From Pontibacter harenae (GTDB lineage Bacteria; Bacteroidota; Bacteroidia; Cytophagales; Hymenobacteraceae), in assembly GCF_020907245.1 (NCBI RefSeq), contig NZ_JAJJWH010000035.1, positions 1 through 48,620 on the forward strand: a stretch of DNA of 48,620 nucleotides, in the 5' to 3' direction. This document shows, one piece after another, positions 1 to 9,397 of the stretch. The notes under the pieces are model-generated. The model saw only the letters and a list, made by a program, of their open reading frames with translations. It was not told the DNA's origin and did not search any database. Made by a program: the position numbers and the translations under genes. Within the stretch, counting starts at the first letter, position 1; the number at the start of each line of letters is the position of its first letter.

Positions 1-162
1 TATAGCTATTTCTACGAAAGTTATGAAACAAGATAAGGCTACAAGCTCGCACCAGCAAATTAACCTACTTTTTTCTCTTTATGATGAGTCCTAGAAGAAG
101 CAAAGGGTGTTTTTTGTATGCCTACTATTCATTAACGGGATTCTATTAAACAAGCATAAGGC

Positions 163-198
163 AAAAGAGGCAGGAGAATATATCCTCCTGCCTCTTTT
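163..198 (-). terminator. Rho-independent terminator closing the polysaccharide locus
   Basis: Perfect 14-bp arms at 163-176 (AAAAGAGGCAGGAG) and 185-198 enclose an 8-nt AT loop. The arms start with A4 and end with T4, so the hairpin can stop transcription in both directions. It lies 22 bp beyond the stop codon of the last gene of the minus-strand locus. I see nothing gene-like in bases 1-162. Confidence 0.85.
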
Positions 199-220
199 AG
201 CTTTTGTTTTAGATCACTTA

Positions 221-1543
221 TTACAGCCTGCCATCCACCAGACTTCTATCTAAACATGCTTTCGTATCGAAAATAACAGCGTTATTGCTTCTAAATTTCT
301 TATAATCGAAGCTAAGGAATTCATTATGAGCCACAGCTACTACAATAGCATCATAAACAACAGATTGATCAAGCTTGTTTTGTATGGTGATGTCATATTC
401 ATGCAGCACCTCATCTATATTTGCCCAAGGATCTACGATATCAACTTCAAGTCCAAACTGGATTAGTTCCTGATATATATCTACTACACGTGTATTGCGC
501 ACATCAGGACAATTTTCTTTGAAGGTAAAGCCTAATATCAATGTTTTGGCACCTTTTATTTTGATGTCTTTATTAATCATGAGCTTTATTACCTTGTTCG
601 CCACAAAGGAACCCATATTGTCATTTACCCTACGGCCCGAAAGGATTACCTCTGGATGATAGCCAACTGCCTGCGCTTTGTGTGCCAAATAGTACGGATC
701 TACGCCGATGCAATGACCTCCTACAAGACCAGGTGAAAAAGGAACAAAATTCCATTTTGTTCGGGCAGCTTCCAGTACATCTTGCGTATCTATACCTAAT
801 TTATCAAATATTAACGCTAGTTCATTCATGAAAGAAATATTTATATCTCGCTGTGCATTTTCGATGGCCTTAGATGCTTCTGCAACTTTTATACTGACTG
901 TTTTAAAAGTACCCGCCTCAATAATGGACGCATACAAATTATCTACACGAGTAGCCGCTTCAGGTGTGGAGCCACTGGTGAGCTTCTTTATGGTTGTCAG
1001 TTTATGAATAGGGTCTCCAGGGTTTATTCGTTCAGGAGAATAGCCTACAAAAAAGTCTTTATTGAAAACTAAACCAGATACTCTCTCAAGCACTGGCACA
1101 CAGTCCTCCTCAGTACATCCTGGGTAAACTGTAGATTCATAAACAACAAGATCACCAGGTTTAAGAGCAGACCCAACTAGTTCACTCGCATGAAGTAATG
1201 GCTTTAAGTCAGGGGTTTTTGATTTGTCTAAAGGTGTAGGAACTGTAACTATAAATGTGTTACACAAGCGCAAATCAGATCCTTTTGAAGTTAACTGCAA
1301 ACTTGCATTTTCTTCTGAAGCTGTATTTCCTTTACGAATAACAGAGGTTAAATCACCTGCATTTGACTCTAAAGTACGGTCTTTGCCTTCAATCAACTCC
1401 TGTAACCTTACCTCATTTACCTCAAAGCCCACCGTGGAATACTTCTTCGCGAATTCAATGGCTAACGGAAGTCCTACATAACCAAGGCCTATAACAGCTA
1501 TTTTAGTATCAGGAATAACATGGGTAACATGATCAGAGTGCAT
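221..1543 (-). CDS. tviB: TviB-type UDP-N-acetylhexosamine 6-dehydrogenase
   Basis: A 440-residue NAD-dependent UDP-sugar dehydrogenase, expected to oxidise UDP-GlcNAc (or UDP-GalNAc) twice at C6 and give the uronic acid for a cytoplasmic polysaccharide precursor. The Rossmann motif GLGYVG is at residues 19-24. ESTVYPGC is near 136-143, and the active-site loop GLVGGHCIGVDPYY carries the catalytic Cys278. LILGFTFKENCPDVRN near residue 335 is typical of the UDP-GlcNAc/ManNAc dehydrogenase branch, and the whole protein resembles Salmonella TviB from end to end. It is the last gene of the locus, 30 bp after a GT2 gene. The usual partner epimerase TviC is not in the window, so whether the product is GlcNAcA or GalNAcA cannot be decided here. 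Confidence 0.9.
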   Translation of the reverse strand: MHSDHVTHVIPDTKIAVIGLGYVGLPLAIEFAKKYSTVGFEVNEVRLQELIEGKDRTLESNAGDLTSVIRKGNTASEENASLQLTSKGSDLRLCNTFIVTVPTPLDKSKTPDLKPLLHASELVGSALKPGDLVVYESTVYPGCTEEDCVPVLERVSGLVFNKDFFVGYSPERINPGDPIHKLTTIKKLTSGSTPEAATRVDNLYASIIEAGTFKTVSIKVAEASKAIENAQRDINISFMNELALIFDKLGIDTQDVLEAARTKWNFVPFSPGLVGGHCIGVDPYYLAHKAQAVGYHPEVILSGRRVNDNMGSFVANKVIKLMINKDIKIKGAKTLILGFTFKENCPDVRNTRVVDIYQELIQFGLEVDIVDPWANIDEVLHEYDITIQNKLDQSVVYDAIVVAVAHNEFLSFDYKKFRSNNAVIFDTKACLDRSLVDGRL

Positions 1544-1573
1544 GCAGTGGCTTATAAGTTTGAACGTTGGAAG

Positions 1574-2317
1574 TTAAATAAACTGTACTAGCTTTCGAAG
1601 CGGTTTTAAAATACGTGTGTAAAAGTGCGGCTTTAGGCCATTTACAAGCCAGGCATTATAATCTTCCTGATTTGCCCTTAGCCTATTCTTTAATGTAGCA
1701 TTGCTTTTGCCGCCCACACGCATGCGCACTAAGACTTTTGGAATATAATAGGTAGATAATTTATGCTTGTAAAGGTAACGCAGCATGAGTTCATAGTCAG
1801 CAGCACTTTTAAAATCAGTATTATAAAGGCCGTAACTCTTATAACAGGTACGCTTTACATAAAAACTGGGGTGTGGCGGCATCCATCCATATAAGAAGTT
1901 TGTCCTCTTATAATGCCCAGAAATCCAGTTACGTACCACTTTAGAAATATCTTGCTTCTGAACATAAAGAAGGTCTCCATATACACTATCTACATCCTCT
2001 TCTTCAAATGCTTTTGCAATGGTAGCTACGGTATCAGGTGAACTCAGCAAGTCATCAGAATGTAGCAGACCAATAACATCGCCAGTAGCCAAGTTTATCC
2101 CTTTGTTGATGGCATCGTATAAGCCTTCATCCTTTTCAGAAACAAACTTCGAGATCTTATGGCCATAGCTTCTAATCACTTCCACGGTACCGTCAGTAGA
2201 TAAGCCATCCACCACAATATATTCTATATCAGGATAAGACTGGTTTAGGACAGAATTAATAGCGTCAGCTATAGTTTCTCGGTTGTTATAGACGATGGTG
2301 ATAATGGAAACTTTCAC
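1574..2317 (-). CDS. GT2 family glycosyltransferase
   Basis: A 247-residue GT-A fold transferase that starts directly with the first beta strand (MKVSIITIVYN). It shows VDGLSTDGT near residue 37, the KDEGLYDAINKG motif (62-73) and the nucleotide/metal-binding HSDD at 86-89. These are hallmarks of the WcaA/WcaE-like branch of GT2, which moves one sugar from a nucleotide donor to a lipid-linked chain on the cytoplasmic face. No C-terminal membrane helix is visible. It lies 39 bp after the acetyltransferase and 30 bp before the dehydrogenase, in one transcription unit. Donor and linkage cannot be read from sequence. Confidence 0.85.
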   Translation of the reverse strand: MKVSIITIVYNNRETIADAINSVLNQSYPDIEYIVVDGLSTDGTVEVIRSYGHKISKFVSEKDEGLYDAINKGINLATGDVIGLLHSDDLLSSPDTVATIAKAFEEEDVDSVYGDLLYVQKQDISKVVRNWISGHYKRTNFLYGWMPPHPSFYVKRTCYKSYGLYNTDFKSAADYELMLRYLYKHKLSTYYIPKVLVRMRVGGKSNATLKNRLRANQEDYNAWLVNGLKPHFYTRILKPLRKLVQFI

Positions 2318-2356
2318 AGCTCAAATAGATGGCAAAGCTTAAAGATAAAGAGTAAA

Positions 2357-2917
2357 TTATAAAATTTCTCGTGTTCTTTTAGGAATAGCAGGATTGCCTT
2401 GATAAATAGTATAAGCTTCTAAATCTTTGGTGGCCACAGAACCTACTGATAAAACACTATGGCTACCACATGTAACTCCTGGACATACAGTGGCTTGGGC
2501 TCCTATCCAACAGCCTTCCTGCAACATAATTTCACCGATCTGCAGATCAAATGTTGCCTTCTTATAGTTGTGGCTGCCAGTTAATAGCATTGCCCCTTGC
2601 GACAGTACCACATTATCCTGAATTACAATAGAAGTTAGATTGTCAATCCACACATTTTCGCCAATCCAAACATAATTTCCTATAGTTAAGAGCCAAGGAT
2701 ACTTAACATTAACTCCAGGCTTGATGACAACTCCTGCTCCTACTTTAGCTCCGAAAGCTCTTAAGAGCAGAACTTTAACAGAACTTATTGGGTTAAACGG
2801 ATTCACAAAAAACAGAGCATTAACAAAAAACCAAATCGCTCTTTTTAAAGCACCTGCACCTGTGTTAAACCAGCTATTGTCGTAAGCTGAAAGATCAACT
2901 CTGCCTTTATTTTGCAT
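2357..2917 (-). CDS. wcaF: WcaF-type hexapeptide acyltransferase
   Basis: A 186-residue left-handed beta-helix O-acetyltransferase, likely acetyl-CoA dependent and decorating a sugar of the repeat unit. The N-terminal segment (DLSAYDNSWF, residues 8-17), which precedes the coil region, is characteristic of WcaF-like enzymes. Imperfect hexapeptide repeats run from about residue 58 to 165 (for example IGNYVWIGENVWID), and the probable catalytic histidine is H116 in LLTGSHNY. The C-terminal QGNPAIPKR is the usual PA(K/R) cap. Its start overlaps the 3' end of the preceding GT4 gene by 11 bp, suggesting translational coupling. Length matches the family. Confidence 0.85.
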   Translation of the reverse strand: MQNKGRVDLSAYDNSWFNTGAGALKRAIWFFVNALFFVNPFNPISSVKVLLLRAFGAKVGAGVVIKPGVNVKYPWLLTIGNYVWIGENVWIDNLTSIVIQDNVVLSQGAMLLTGSHNYKKATFDLQIGEIMLQEGCWIGAQATVCPGVTCGSHSVLSVGSVATKDLEAYTIYQGNPAIPKRTREIL

Positions 2918-4097
2918 CTGCTTGCCCTATTGCAGTAAAATATTCATAATGTAACTGCCGCGAAACATCTTGCAATGAGAAGTGCTTCTTTACTGCCAAG
3001 GCTCCGTTGCTTCCCTTCACATACCTGAGTTCTCGGGGTGTTTCAAGTATGGCTTTGATTGCACTGGATATCGCGTCCTCCTTAAGTTCCGTAACCCAAC
3101 CACAATCATGCTCCAGCACAAAATCTGCAAGATTAACTTTATCGGAGATCATAACAGGTTTCCCCACCTCAAGGGCCTCCACCACTACAAGGCCAAAGTT
3201 TTCTTGATAGCTCGTAAGAACAAGGCAATCATATTGCGCCATTTTTTTTTCTCTATGAGCAGGATCTAACTTTCCCTTGAAAGTTACATTATCAAGTTTG
3301 AAATCTTCTTTTATCGCCAAGAGTTCTACTAAATGGTTATCGTCATCCTCTCCGTATATATCAACAAGAACTTTGGATTTCAGTCTGGGCTTTAGAATGG
3401 CTAATGCCTTCAAGAGCAATGCTAATCCCTTCTTACGATTTATCCTTCCAAGAAAAATCATTTTCAGAGCTTCCGTTTCTTGTGGTTCTTTAACTTCTTC
3501 TATTTTAGAGGCTCCATCTTCTTTGAAGTTAAAGCCAATAGGTATAATAACAGGATGTATGCCAGCGGGCACATCAGAATTTTCTAGCTCACTAGTGGTT
3601 GTAAACTGCAGAAAACTTGCTTTCGGTAAAAGGCGGTTATCAAAGAACAAGCGGTGCAGTTTCTTTAACCAAGCCGTGCGAGTCAGCGAGTACTGGTCGA
3701 GCATACCGTGTGGCGTTACAGCAAGAGGTATATTATGCGAAACAGCAAAGGACATACCCTCTTTGGAGTAATAATTAAAAAGTGTATGCACATGCACAAG
3801 ATCATACTCCTTGAAGCGCTCTACATATGTGTTAAACTCCTCACTATAGAAATATTTCTTACCTAAAGATGAACTGCTAAGAGGCAGATAATGTACTGTT
3901 ACACCATCTATAATTTTTACATGCACCTGATCTGCAGGCTGGAATGGAAAGGAGCCGCCGTTTACATTAAGTGTCAGGACATCCAATTTTACTCCTAAGT
4001 GAGCTACTAAATATTCTGCCTGCTCTGAAATGCATTTTGGTGGACCTCCATAAAACCACGAAGGCTTATAATATGGAGTTATATAGAGAATCTTCAT
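2907..4097 (-). CDS. GT4 family glycosyltransferase
   Basis: A GT-B fold retaining transferase, 396 residues from the chosen ATG at 4097 (MKILYITPYYKP). An upstream in-frame start at 4160 would add 21 residues (MLVLGYYLSSSTKCY...) that have no counterpart in the family, so I prefer 4097. The N-terminal glycine-rich acceptor loop is FYGGPP (residues 15-20), followed by HVHTLFNYY near 102 and VTPHGML near 128. The C-terminal donor domain starts at IFLGRINRKKG (214-224). The EX7E motif (E299...E307) is in QENFGLVVVEAL. A hairpin at 4114-4137 lies just upstream. The gene overlaps the next one by 11 bp. Confidence 0.85.
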   Translation of the reverse strand: MKILYITPYYKPSWFYGGPPKCISEQAEYLVAHLGVKLDVLTLNVNGGSFPFQPADQVHVKIIDGVTVHYLPLSSSSLGKKYFYSEEFNTYVERFKEYDLVHVHTLFNYYSKEGMSFAVSHNIPLAVTPHGMLDQYSLTRTAWLKKLHRLFFDNRLLPKASFLQFTTTSELENSDVPAGIHPVIIPIGFNFKEDGASKIEEVKEPQETEALKMIFLGRINRKKGLALLLKALAILKPRLKSKVLVDIYGEDDDNHLVELLAIKEDFKLDNVTFKGKLDPAHREKKMAQYDCLVLTSYQENFGLVVVEALEVGKPVMISDKVNLADFVLEHDCGWVTELKEDAISSAIKAILETPRELRYVKGSNGALAVKKHFSLQDVSRQLHYEYFTAIGQADAK

Positions 4098-4113
4098 GAG
4101 ATGATAAATGCGT

Positions 4114-4137
4114 AAGTAGCATTTAGTACTGCTACTT
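4114..4137 (-). other. Small hairpin in the leader of the GT4 gene
   Basis: Arms AAGTAGCA (4114-4121) and TGCTACTT (4130-4137) enclose an 8-nt loop, 16 nt upstream of the preferred ATG. On the transcript it would sit in the 212-nt gap between two glycosyltransferase genes, close to the ribosome site. There is no T tract, so it is not an obvious terminator. It may be a translation-modulating or RNA-stabilising stem, or chance. Confidence 0.3.
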
Positions 4138-4309
4138 AAATAGTATCCTAGAACCAACAAGCACCATAGGATAAACTCAATTTATAAGAAAAAAAATATT
4201 AACAGGAACAATAGAATTTACAGCATTATGTTAAAAACTAAAAGACAATGTTGATCAGAATTGAAAACGTAGACATTGCCATAGATTACCTTTCTTGAAG
4301 AGGCAATTA

Positions 4310-5365
4310 TCATTTGTTAACTAATGATAACAATCTGCGAGACCATATTTCAGGGGTAATACGCAAAGCTTCTTCAGCACTTATATCTCCCATTTTATTC
4401 AATTCCAGATCTGAAAGTTTAACAAAATTAAGTAAAGCTTTCTTGAGTTCTGTTTTATTTCCAGATTTAAACAAATACCCATTTACATTATTTTGAAGGA
4501 ATTCAGTTGCCGCCCCTACCTTAGTCGAACATAAAAGAGGGTATCCTGCAGCAGCAAACTCATGCACTACTACTCCCCAAGGCTCATAATGCGATGGCAG
4601 CACAAATACTCCTGTATCTGAAAGATATTTGCCCAGGTCATAAGGCTGTACAAAGCCAAAGTGCTTTATTTTAGGGTGCTGGATGGCATCTTCAACTAAT
4701 GGCCCCGTACCAATACACCATAGCTCCCAATCATTGGGATACTCCGCCTGAAGCTGAACAAAGGCATCCCATAAATCTAAGAGCCCTTTTTCGGGCACAT
4801 ATCTTCCAACATAAATAAAGCGTTTTGGAAACTTCTCCTTCTGCCCTTTGTTTTGCGAATAGTACTTCCTAAAATACGGCACATCGGCAGAATAGTATCC
4901 AGTAAGAACCTGTTCGGCATGAAAACCTAAGTTATTAGCGAATTTTACCTGGGGCTTGCCTGCCGCAAAAATATGCGAAAAATATTTATGCAATGTAAAT
5001 TTGGACACCACAGAAGCCACCCTTTGCTTGAGCGTTCCTTGCCACTGATTATCCAAACCAGAAACTACCGGTATGTTGTTTCTGAATTTTCTTGCAACAC
5101 TCAAATAGTCCTTATCCATCCACCCGCACACAAACAGGAAATCAGGGTCTAGTTCAGAGACAAAAACAAGAAGCTCCTCCTTACTAAAGTCTTTTTTTTC
5201 ATAAAACCGCACCTTCTCAGGTAAGCGGAAAGCATAAGGAGCCTCTTTGTTCACAGGCCAACGCACCACATGAATCTCTACATCCAAATTAGCCAATTCT
5301 GTTACACAGCTAATGAAGTAGTTAGCGATTTCGGTGTATAGAAAAACAAATTTCAAAGTAGACAT
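4310..5365 (-). CDS. GT4 family glycosyltransferase
   Basis: A 351-residue GT-B transferase. The N-terminal domain is short and lacks the usual GG acceptor loop (FLYTEIANYF, residues 8-17). It contains the VVSGLDNQWQGT segment (100-111) seen in some capsule transferases. The donor domain begins at FIYVGRYVPEKG (183-194), and the EX7E pair is E261/E269 in EPWGVVVHEF. Its ATG at 5363-5365 lies 39 bp past the stop of the polymerase-like gene. Sugar specificity is unknown. Confidence 0.85.
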   Translation of the reverse strand: MSTLKFVFLYTEIANYFISCVTELANLDVEIHVVRWPVNKEAPYAFRLPEKVRFYEKKDFSKEELLVFVSELDPDFLFVCGWMDKDYLSVARKFRNNIPVVSGLDNQWQGTLKQRVASVVSKFTLHKYFSHIFAAGKPQVKFANNLGFHAEQVLTGYYSADVPYFRKYYSQNKGQKEKFPKRFIYVGRYVPEKGLLDLWDAFVQLQAEYPNDWELWCIGTGPLVEDAIQHPKIKHFGFVQPYDLGKYLSDTGVFVLPSHYEPWGVVVHEFAAAGYPLLCSTKVGAATEFLQNNVNGYLFKSGNKTELKKALLNFVKLSDLELNKMGDISAEEALRITPEIWSRRLLSLVNK

Positions 5366-5404
5366 TTTATTTTTTGGAGAGCTGAAACAACTTCTTGTAC
5401 CTAA

Positions 5405-6700
5405 TTACTTAATTTTTGCTAAACTTGGCAAGTCATCATCTTTGGCAGTAATTCTCCCATTATCTCTTTTGATAAAGATTAGAATTGTTAGCAAAATAAT
5501 AAGTTGTATGGTGAAAGGATTTAAAGATCCAATTAACCAGGACTCAACCATATTAGAGGCAACGACGGCAAAAACAATGGGTAACGTCAATTCAGACTTT
5601 CTAGAAGCTTTGAAGAATATTGAAGCCCACCCAAGCAGGAACAGCACCAAACCTATCAAACCTGTATCAAGCCATACTGTAAGAAAAGCATTATGAGAGT
5701 TGCCAATATGACCAAGCTTCATGAACAGAGCCTCACTTTCAGGTAAATGAAATAAATATTCTGTATAGCTAAAGCCTTTGCCCACCCAAAAGCTTTGTTG
5801 GATATGCTGCCATGCAAAATCTCTGGCAATTGTTCTTCCGCTACCTTTCTCGATAGTATCAACACGAGCAAAATCACCTAAGCCTAAGGAAGACAGAATT
5901 GCAGGTATATCAATTTCTATAAAGGAAATTGAAAATACAGCTGCAAGAGAAATAAATAATCCTAAGTAAAAGCTCTTTCTAAAGGTATACTGTGAAAGTA
6001 AAAAAAACAAGGCTGAAAGTGTTTGTCCACGAGATCCACTCCATATTAAACACGATACTGGAAGCAAGAAAAAAGCTAGTCTTTCTCTTTTTGTTAAGAG
6101 CCTAGGGAAATGATAGTTTATAGTATAAAAAGACACAAAATAAACAAAAGAATACATCCCCAAGCCATTAGGGTTGCCAAAAATTCCTCTTGCACGTCCT
6201 GTATGGAAATAAATAGCATACGAGGGGTTAACTATATACATTATATAGCAGGCTACTAAAACTAAAGCTCCAGCATACACATATAGTTTCAGAAACGCAT
6301 TACCATATAATCTATATAATCCAACAAAATAAATAGGAACTACCACTAAAAGCAGCAAGTATGACAACGTTTTCTGAACAGCAACAGAAACAGCTGGGCT
6401 AAAAAGAATACAGAAAGTGGCAAAGAGGAAAAATAAGATGAAATTCTTATGGTAAGATATAGATAAATCGAGATTAATGTTCCTTCTTTCAAAGAAAAGT
6501 GGTAACAATAATATAATAATATATACAGCTTTTAGTGTAGCGGCAAAAGCAAAGTAATGCAAAAAGCTATCAGAAAGAACAAGCGTAATAAAAAAGCCTG
6601 TAAACAATTCAACGTATTGTCCTCGATTAATTAGCCATATAGCAGTAACAGCAAATAAAGGAATTACTAAGTTATTAAGAATAACTCCTGATAAAACCAA
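5405..6700 (-). CDS. Wzy/O-antigen-ligase-like polytopic membrane protein
   Basis: A 431-residue inner-membrane protein with about ten to twelve hydrophobic helices and a large periplasmic loop (about 250-330). It carries O-antigen ligase superfamily signatures: GIFGNPNGLGMYSF near residue 170, the WSGSRGQ segment near 221, and GHIGNSHNAFLTVWLDTG in the loop/helix near 330. It would either polymerise lipid-linked repeat units or ligate the glycan. The start is a problem. The first start-type codon in this frame is TTG at 6700, but the frame stays open upstream to a TAG at 6797-6799 and encodes more of the first helix (NILAFIVILVLSG). No ATG exists in any minus-strand frame from 6701 to about 6940. 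The true start may be a non-ATG codon upstream, or there is a sequence lesion. Confidence 0.8.
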   Translation of the reverse strand: MVLSGVILNNLVIPLFAVTAIWLINRGQYVELFTGFFITLVLSDSFLHYFAFAATLKAVYIIILLLPLFFERRNINLDLSISYHKNFILFFLFATFCILFSPAVSVAVQKTLSYLLLLVVVPIYFVGLYRLYGNAFLKLYVYAGALVLVACYIMYIVNPSYAIYFHTGRARGIFGNPNGLGMYSFVYFVSFYTINYHFPRLLTKRERLAFFLLPVSCLIWSGSRGQTLSALFFLLSQYTFRKSFYLGLFISLAAVFSISFIEIDIPAILSSLGLGDFARVDTIEKGSGRTIARDFAWQHIQQSFWVGKGFSYTEYLFHLPESEALFMKLGHIGNSHNAFLTVWLDTGLIGLVLFLLGWASIFFKASRKSELTLPIVFAVVASNMVESWLIGSLNPFTIQLIILLTILIFIKRDNGRITAKDDDLPSLAKIK

Positions 6701-7118
6701 AATTACAATAAAAGCTAGTATATTTCTTTTATCAACTGTTGTAGGTAAAGATGATATGTTAGTTGTTGGTCTTATTGTCCTTGTATGTTTGATAATCTAT
6801 GTCTTAATAAAGTTGTTAAAAGATATATTTTTCAGCACCCTGCTTGTTCAATTATTACACCTCTAGTAATACTAAGTAAAACTATATAATATTTTGTAAA
6901 GAATGATATTGGTAAATACAGGAACAAAAAATTAGATAACTCATTCACTTACATTTTTTTGAAAAACGTAGAAACTTTGAGTAAAACTCTTCTTAAGAAA
7001 CCTTCCTACATTTTTAGGTATTAGACCTGCTGATAAGTAAAGTTAGGCTATGTCTCACAAATTGAATGTTTAATATAAAATAATTAAAGAACCAACAGAT
7101 ACAGCTATATCTTATATT
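6701..7118 (-). other. 418-bp gap without a recognisable gene
   Basis: Very AT-rich DNA between a GT4 gene and the polymerase-like gene, with stops in all frames. The first roughly 95 bases next to 6701 continue the open frame of the polymerase-like protein. I found no strong hairpin and no exact Bacteroidota promoter (TTG...TAnnTTTG). It is the longest gap in the locus and the natural place for a secondary promoter or the scar of a lost gene. Confidence 0.5.
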
Positions 7119-8201
7119 CTACGATAGCATCTTTTTATAATCTTCTTTAACAGAATCCCAAGAGTAATATTTAAGGAATTTATTTCTATTAGATAATCCG
7201 TAAAAGGTAAGTATATGCTCATTATGAAGTAAGAAATTAGTAACACTACCTTTTTTAGTCATATCTATACATGTATCATCACTTCTTAAAATCCATCTAA
7301 ACAGTTCCCTATTATGAAGAACAACTGGCAAGCCTTGTCGCATGGCTTCAATAATAACAATACCAAATCCTTCATTTATTGAGCATAGCACAAATACATC
7401 TGCAATTGCATACATTTGCTTTAGTTCTGTTTCTGGAAGAAAAATATTCACAAATCTTTCTCCTAAAAGTATATTGCCTTTGTTAATGATGTTAGCATCC
7501 CCTTGACCACAAATCACTAAAGACCATTCTTCATCTAATAAGGATATTTCATCAATCAAATAGTCCATCCTTTTATGATCTCTATCAATTCTACCTACAG
7601 AAAGAACAACCTTATTAGTTTTGATGTTATATTTCTTTTTTATTTCTGCTTTTTCTGTATTGTCAAGCAAAATAATTTCTGAACATTTCAAAAAATGTGG
7701 TGCTAATACAACATTGTGATGTAAATTTTTAGACTGGTTATAGTTTTCAAAATTAACTTCATGAACTAAATCTGCTGAATGTATATATTCTTCTGGCTTC
7801 ATCCATACTCCATGGCCTATGATGATTTTAAATTTTCTTTTAAAGAAGTGTTTATAGAAGTTTAAAATTTTACAAACTATTAGTTCTTGACAATAAATTG
7901 TTGATACTTTTTTTTGTAGAATCAAAAACTTTATTGTCCATAAAGCAACAAACAAACTTTCCCAATACAATTTAGTTCCTCTATATCTTGATAGAAAATT
8001 TGTAACCCATGATTCTCTACTAGGAGTATTAGTCGAATATTCCCTTTCTTCTTTAGAACCAGTACGTTTAATCAAAAAAATTTTAAAAGATATTTCTGCT
8101 TCAGAATCTTTAGACAAAGCACTAAATAATTGACGTGCATGTGTTTCATACCCTCTTCTTACATTATCTAACCCAGAAGAAATGATTAAAATCTTTTTCA
8201 T
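7119..8201 (-). CDS. GT4 family glycosyltransferase
   Basis: A 360-residue GT-B enzyme. Residues 1-30 (KKILIISSGLDNVRRGYETH) form the first Rossmann strand and acceptor loop, and IIGHGVWMKPEEY lies near 127. The donor domain starts at VLSVGRIDRDHKRMDYL (199-215). The EX7E pair is E277/E285 in EGFGIVIIEAM. Two-glycine GRID and CGQGD motifs are standard for GT4. A 22-bp spacer separates it from the upstream GT4 gene. A hand count of 7141-7200, inside the gene, gives 16 of 60 G+C, well below genes outside the locus. Confidence 0.85.
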   Translation of the reverse strand: MKKILIISSGLDNVRRGYETHARQLFSALSKDSEAEISFKIFLIKRTGSKEEREYSTNTPSRESWVTNFLSRYRGTKLYWESLFVALWTIKFLILQKKVSTIYCQELIVCKILNFYKHFFKRKFKIIIGHGVWMKPEEYIHSADLVHEVNFENYNQSKNLHHNVVLAPHFLKCSEIILLDNTEKAEIKKKYNIKTNKVVLSVGRIDRDHKRMDYLIDEISLLDEEWSLVICGQGDANIINKGNILLGERFVNIFLPETELKQMYAIADVFVLCSINEGFGIVIIEAMRQGLPVVLHNRELFRWILRSDDTCIDMTKKGSVTNFLLHNEHILTFYGLSNRNKFLKYYSWDSVKEDYKKMLS

Positions 8202-8223
8202 ATTTTATTAATTTAAAAAAAAA

Positions 8224-9357
8224 CTAAATTAAATTCTTGATAACAGAAATTGTTCTTTCTATTATATTGTTCCAGGTATAATTTTTTATTATTAATTGCT
8301 GAGCATTTATTTTTAACCTGATAAGTTCATTTTCAGAAATTGTTAAAGCTGAAGTGATACTTTCTTTCAATGCCAATACACTACCTTGTGTTATTAACCA
8401 GCCTGTTTCCGTTGAAATAAGTTTATTAACAGCGCCTACATCGGTTGCTATAACGGCTAAACCACAAGCCATCGCTTCTAATATAACAGTAGGCATTCCT
8501 TCTGAATAACTAGGACACACAAGTATATCAGCAGATTGAAGAGCTGCTTTAACTTTTTCTTCATCTTTTATTAGTCCTAAATATTTTATTTGATCGGAAT
8601 AAATTTTTTTTTCTTCAGGTATTGGTCCAATAAAAACAAACTCGAATTCATAAGTTAAAATAAGTTGCTTTAATACTTCAAGAAGTTCTTCAATCCCTTT
8701 TCTTCTTTCATAGCGTCCAATAAAAATAAGTTTTCTTATTTTATTCTTTGAAGAAAAATCTAGCGATGAAATCCATGCCTTCTCTATTCCAATAGGTATT
8801 TCAATAATAGGCTTATCAGTAAGCTTATGTTGAATGGCATTAAGCTTTCCTCCAAGGGAGAAAATATAATCGGTATTTTTTGAGATACTTTTAACGGGTA
8901 GCCTTAGCAACTGATGCTGTAGTTTTACATAGAAATTTGGAGCTTGTTGAAACATCTCTACTCCATGAAAGTTTACTCCCATTAAAGGAAGCATTTTGCT
9001 TCTTTTCTTTTCCTGTGCAACTTTCCAACCTGTAAATCCCTGTGCATAAATAAAATCAACAGGTTCATTAGAGATTAAGGCACTGTATAGATAGGTTGAA
9101 TATTTATAATATTCTGCAATGTAATGGCCTGGAAATTTACCAAGGGACGGAAATGGAATAAAAATTGTAGTAATATAAGAAAGTTCATCTCCTGTAAAGC
9201 CATTCAAATCAGCTACATCAGCTTCTTTTGGCCCTGTATGGTACAAGTCTACATACACCTTTTGTCTAGCCAGATATTTAGCTAAGTAGTATGAATGCTT
9301 TTGTATTCCACCTAGAACGTAAGGATAAATCCCATCAGTAAGTAAAGCAACTTTCAT
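8224..9357 (-). CDS. GT4 family glycosyltransferase
   Basis: A 377-residue transferase with a textbook GT4 layout. The N-terminal MKVALLTDGIYPYVLGGIQKH has the acceptor-site GG loop at residues 16-17. VNFHGVEMF lies near 128. The donor domain begins at IFIGRYERRKGIEELL (211-226). The catalytic-region EX7E motif is E286/E294 in EGMPTVILEAMACG, followed by ATDVGA. It probably adds a hexose during repeat-unit assembly at the cytoplasmic membrane. It lies 40 bp after the preceding transferase and 22 bp before the next, in the same operon. Confidence 0.88.
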   Translation of the reverse strand: MKVALLTDGIYPYVLGGIQKHSYYLAKYLARQKVYVDLYHTGPKEADVADLNGFTGDELSYITTIFIPFPSLGKFPGHYIAEYYKYSTYLYSALISNEPVDFIYAQGFTGWKVAQEKKRSKMLPLMGVNFHGVEMFQQAPNFYVKLQHQLLRLPVKSISKNTDYIFSLGGKLNAIQHKLTDKPIIEIPIGIEKAWISSLDFSSKNKIRKLIFIGRYERRKGIEELLEVLKQLILTYEFEFVFIGPIPEEKKIYSDQIKYLGLIKDEEKVKAALQSADILVCPSYSEGMPTVILEAMACGLAVIATDVGAVNKLISTETGWLITQGSVLALKESITSALTISENELIRLKINAQQLIIKNYTWNNIIERTISVIKNLI

Positions 9358-9397
9358 GGATTAAATATATTATTAATACAATGGCTCATTGATATTA

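Noticed and set aside
3277..3771. A long plus-strand open frame opposite the GT4 gene.
   Set aside because: It is antisense to clear coding sequence, is Ser-rich and low in complexity, and resembles no family.
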